A stretch of DNA of 64,000 nt. Origin: Streptacidiphilus carbonis (GTDB lineage: Bacteria > Actinomycetota > Actinomycetes > Streptomycetales > Streptomycetaceae). The DNA lies in contig NZ_BBPM01000012.1 of NCBI RefSeq assembly GCF_000787775.1, positions 8,277 to 72,276 of the forward strand, given 5' to 3'. Position numbers and translations under genes: made by a program. The notes beneath the pieces were generated by a model that saw only the letters and a list, made by a program, of their open reading frames with translations, was not told the origin of the DNA and ran no database searches. Below are positions 63,626 to 64,000 of this stretch, piece by piece; positions within the stretch are counted from its first letter, which is position 1; each line of letters starts with the position of its first letter.

Positions 63626-64000
63626 ATGCCGCAGCAACAGCCAGCACCCCAGCCGACTGCGCAGGTCACCGCGTCCGAGATCTCCCGCATCGCCGGCGTC
63701 ACGCGCGCCACCGTCAGCAACTGGAGGCGACGCCATGCCGACTTCCCTGCCCCTAGCGGCGGCACCGAGAGCAGCCCGCTGTACGACCTGACTGCCGTCC
63801 AGCGCTGGCTCCGCGAGCGGGGGTACACGTCCAGTGCTTCGCCGGTGGAGGATCTGCGGACCGCCTTGCGACTGACCGGTGGCGGAACACCGGCACGACG
63901 CTTTTTTCCGCTGCTCAGCGCGGCCACACGGCTGCTGGCAGAGCAGGTACCCGGGGGGTTCACAGCCCTCCCCGATGACCGGCTCGCGTCGCTTGCCAGC
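63626..64000 (+). CDS. N-terminus of a probable wHTH-containing N-6 DNA methylase (runs off window)
   Basis: The ATG at 63626 opens 125 codons to the window edge. Residues about 12-65 form a MerR/AlpA-like winged helix (TASEISRIAGVTRATVSNWR, then DFPAPSGGTESSPLYDLTAV), the standard N-terminus of actinobacterial N-6 adenine methylases. The methylase motifs would lie beyond 64000, so the call rests on this domain and the DUF6119/helicase neighbours. GTGT-type repeats at 63572-63590 precede it. It is divergent from the DUF6119 gene. Confidence 0.6.
   Translation, partial: MPQQQPAPQPTAQVTASEISRIAGVTRATVSNWRRRHADFPAPSGGTESSPLYDLTAVQRWLRERGYTSSASPVEDLRTALRLTGGGTPARRFFPLLSAATRLLAEQVPGGFTALPDDRLASLAS

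Noticed and set aside
59447-64000. Naming the 3' block as BREX, DISARM or Pgl
   Set aside because: No PglZ, BrxL, DrmA/B or PLD-type genes are visible; only the methylase start, DUF6119 and helicase are in the window.

Overview
The window is very high-GC actinobacterial DNA with GTG and TTG starts, AAGGAG/GGAGG ribosome sites, long G+C-rich hairpin terminators and many start/stop overlaps. Gene content and order match the conserved Streptomyces core that runs from the cysA/sseC pair through nur, mshA, gpmA, phoU-phoRP, carD, ispDF, cysS and rlmB to msiK. The source is therefore a member of the Streptomycetaceae; Streptomyces, Kitasatospora and Streptacidiphilus cannot be told apart from this sequence alone.

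Region by region. 1-8.1 kb: a truncated membrane protein, a LmeA-type lipid-binding protein, a cysteine-rich leader peptide with an attenuator in front of cysA-sseC, a DsrE protein, a nitrobindin, the nickel regulator nur, a YgfZ-type Fe-S protein, dtd, the c-di-GMP-binding anti-sigma factor rsiG and an asparaginase. 8.2-18.5 kb: YbjN, mshA, a methyltransferase, an NlpC/P60 hydrolase, a macrodomain protein, a REC-PP2C phosphatase, DUF2516, an HBHA-like protein with its XRE regulator, a mycothiol-dependent enzyme, a P-loop kinase and an orphan. 18.5-28.5 kb is accessory: an ECF42 sigma factor with its DGPF partner, a PadR fragment, a GNAT, a DUF574 methyltransferase, an ECF41 sigma factor, an MFS pump divergent from a TetR-controlled membrane operon, and a stretch of broken genes.

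28.5-39.5 kb is a compact cell-surface glycan island. It has a priming sugar-phosphate transferase, a short flippase-like protein, a PLP aminotransferase, a sugar 4,6-dehydratase, an LCP ligase, two orphan LuxR-type response regulators, a polysaccharide deacetylase with a coupled His/Gly/Tyr mini-protein, and a PAS-GGDEF-EAL protein coupled to a DUF574 methyltransferase. The enzymes fit synthesis of a diamino-sugar-type residue, its loading on a lipid carrier, export and attachment to the wall. With rsiG in the same window, two c-di-GMP nodes are present.

39.6-59.2 kb returns to core genes: GH15, an Eis-like acetyltransferase, an MFS pump, gpmA, a Cys-rich small protein, phoU divergent from phoR-phoP, a lipoprotein, carD, ispD-ispF, cysS, rlmB, a DoxX protein, a sugar nucleotidyltransferase, a secreted protein, msiK and tRNA-Thr(UGT).

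59.4-64 kb, directly after the tRNA, is a different block: a UvrD-type helicase with a RelE/ParE-like N-terminus, a frameshifted DUF6119 (TIGR04141) protein and, divergently, the N-terminus of a probable wHTH N-6 DNA methylase that runs off the window. It looks like a tRNA-flanked defence or modification island and is the most novel part of the window.
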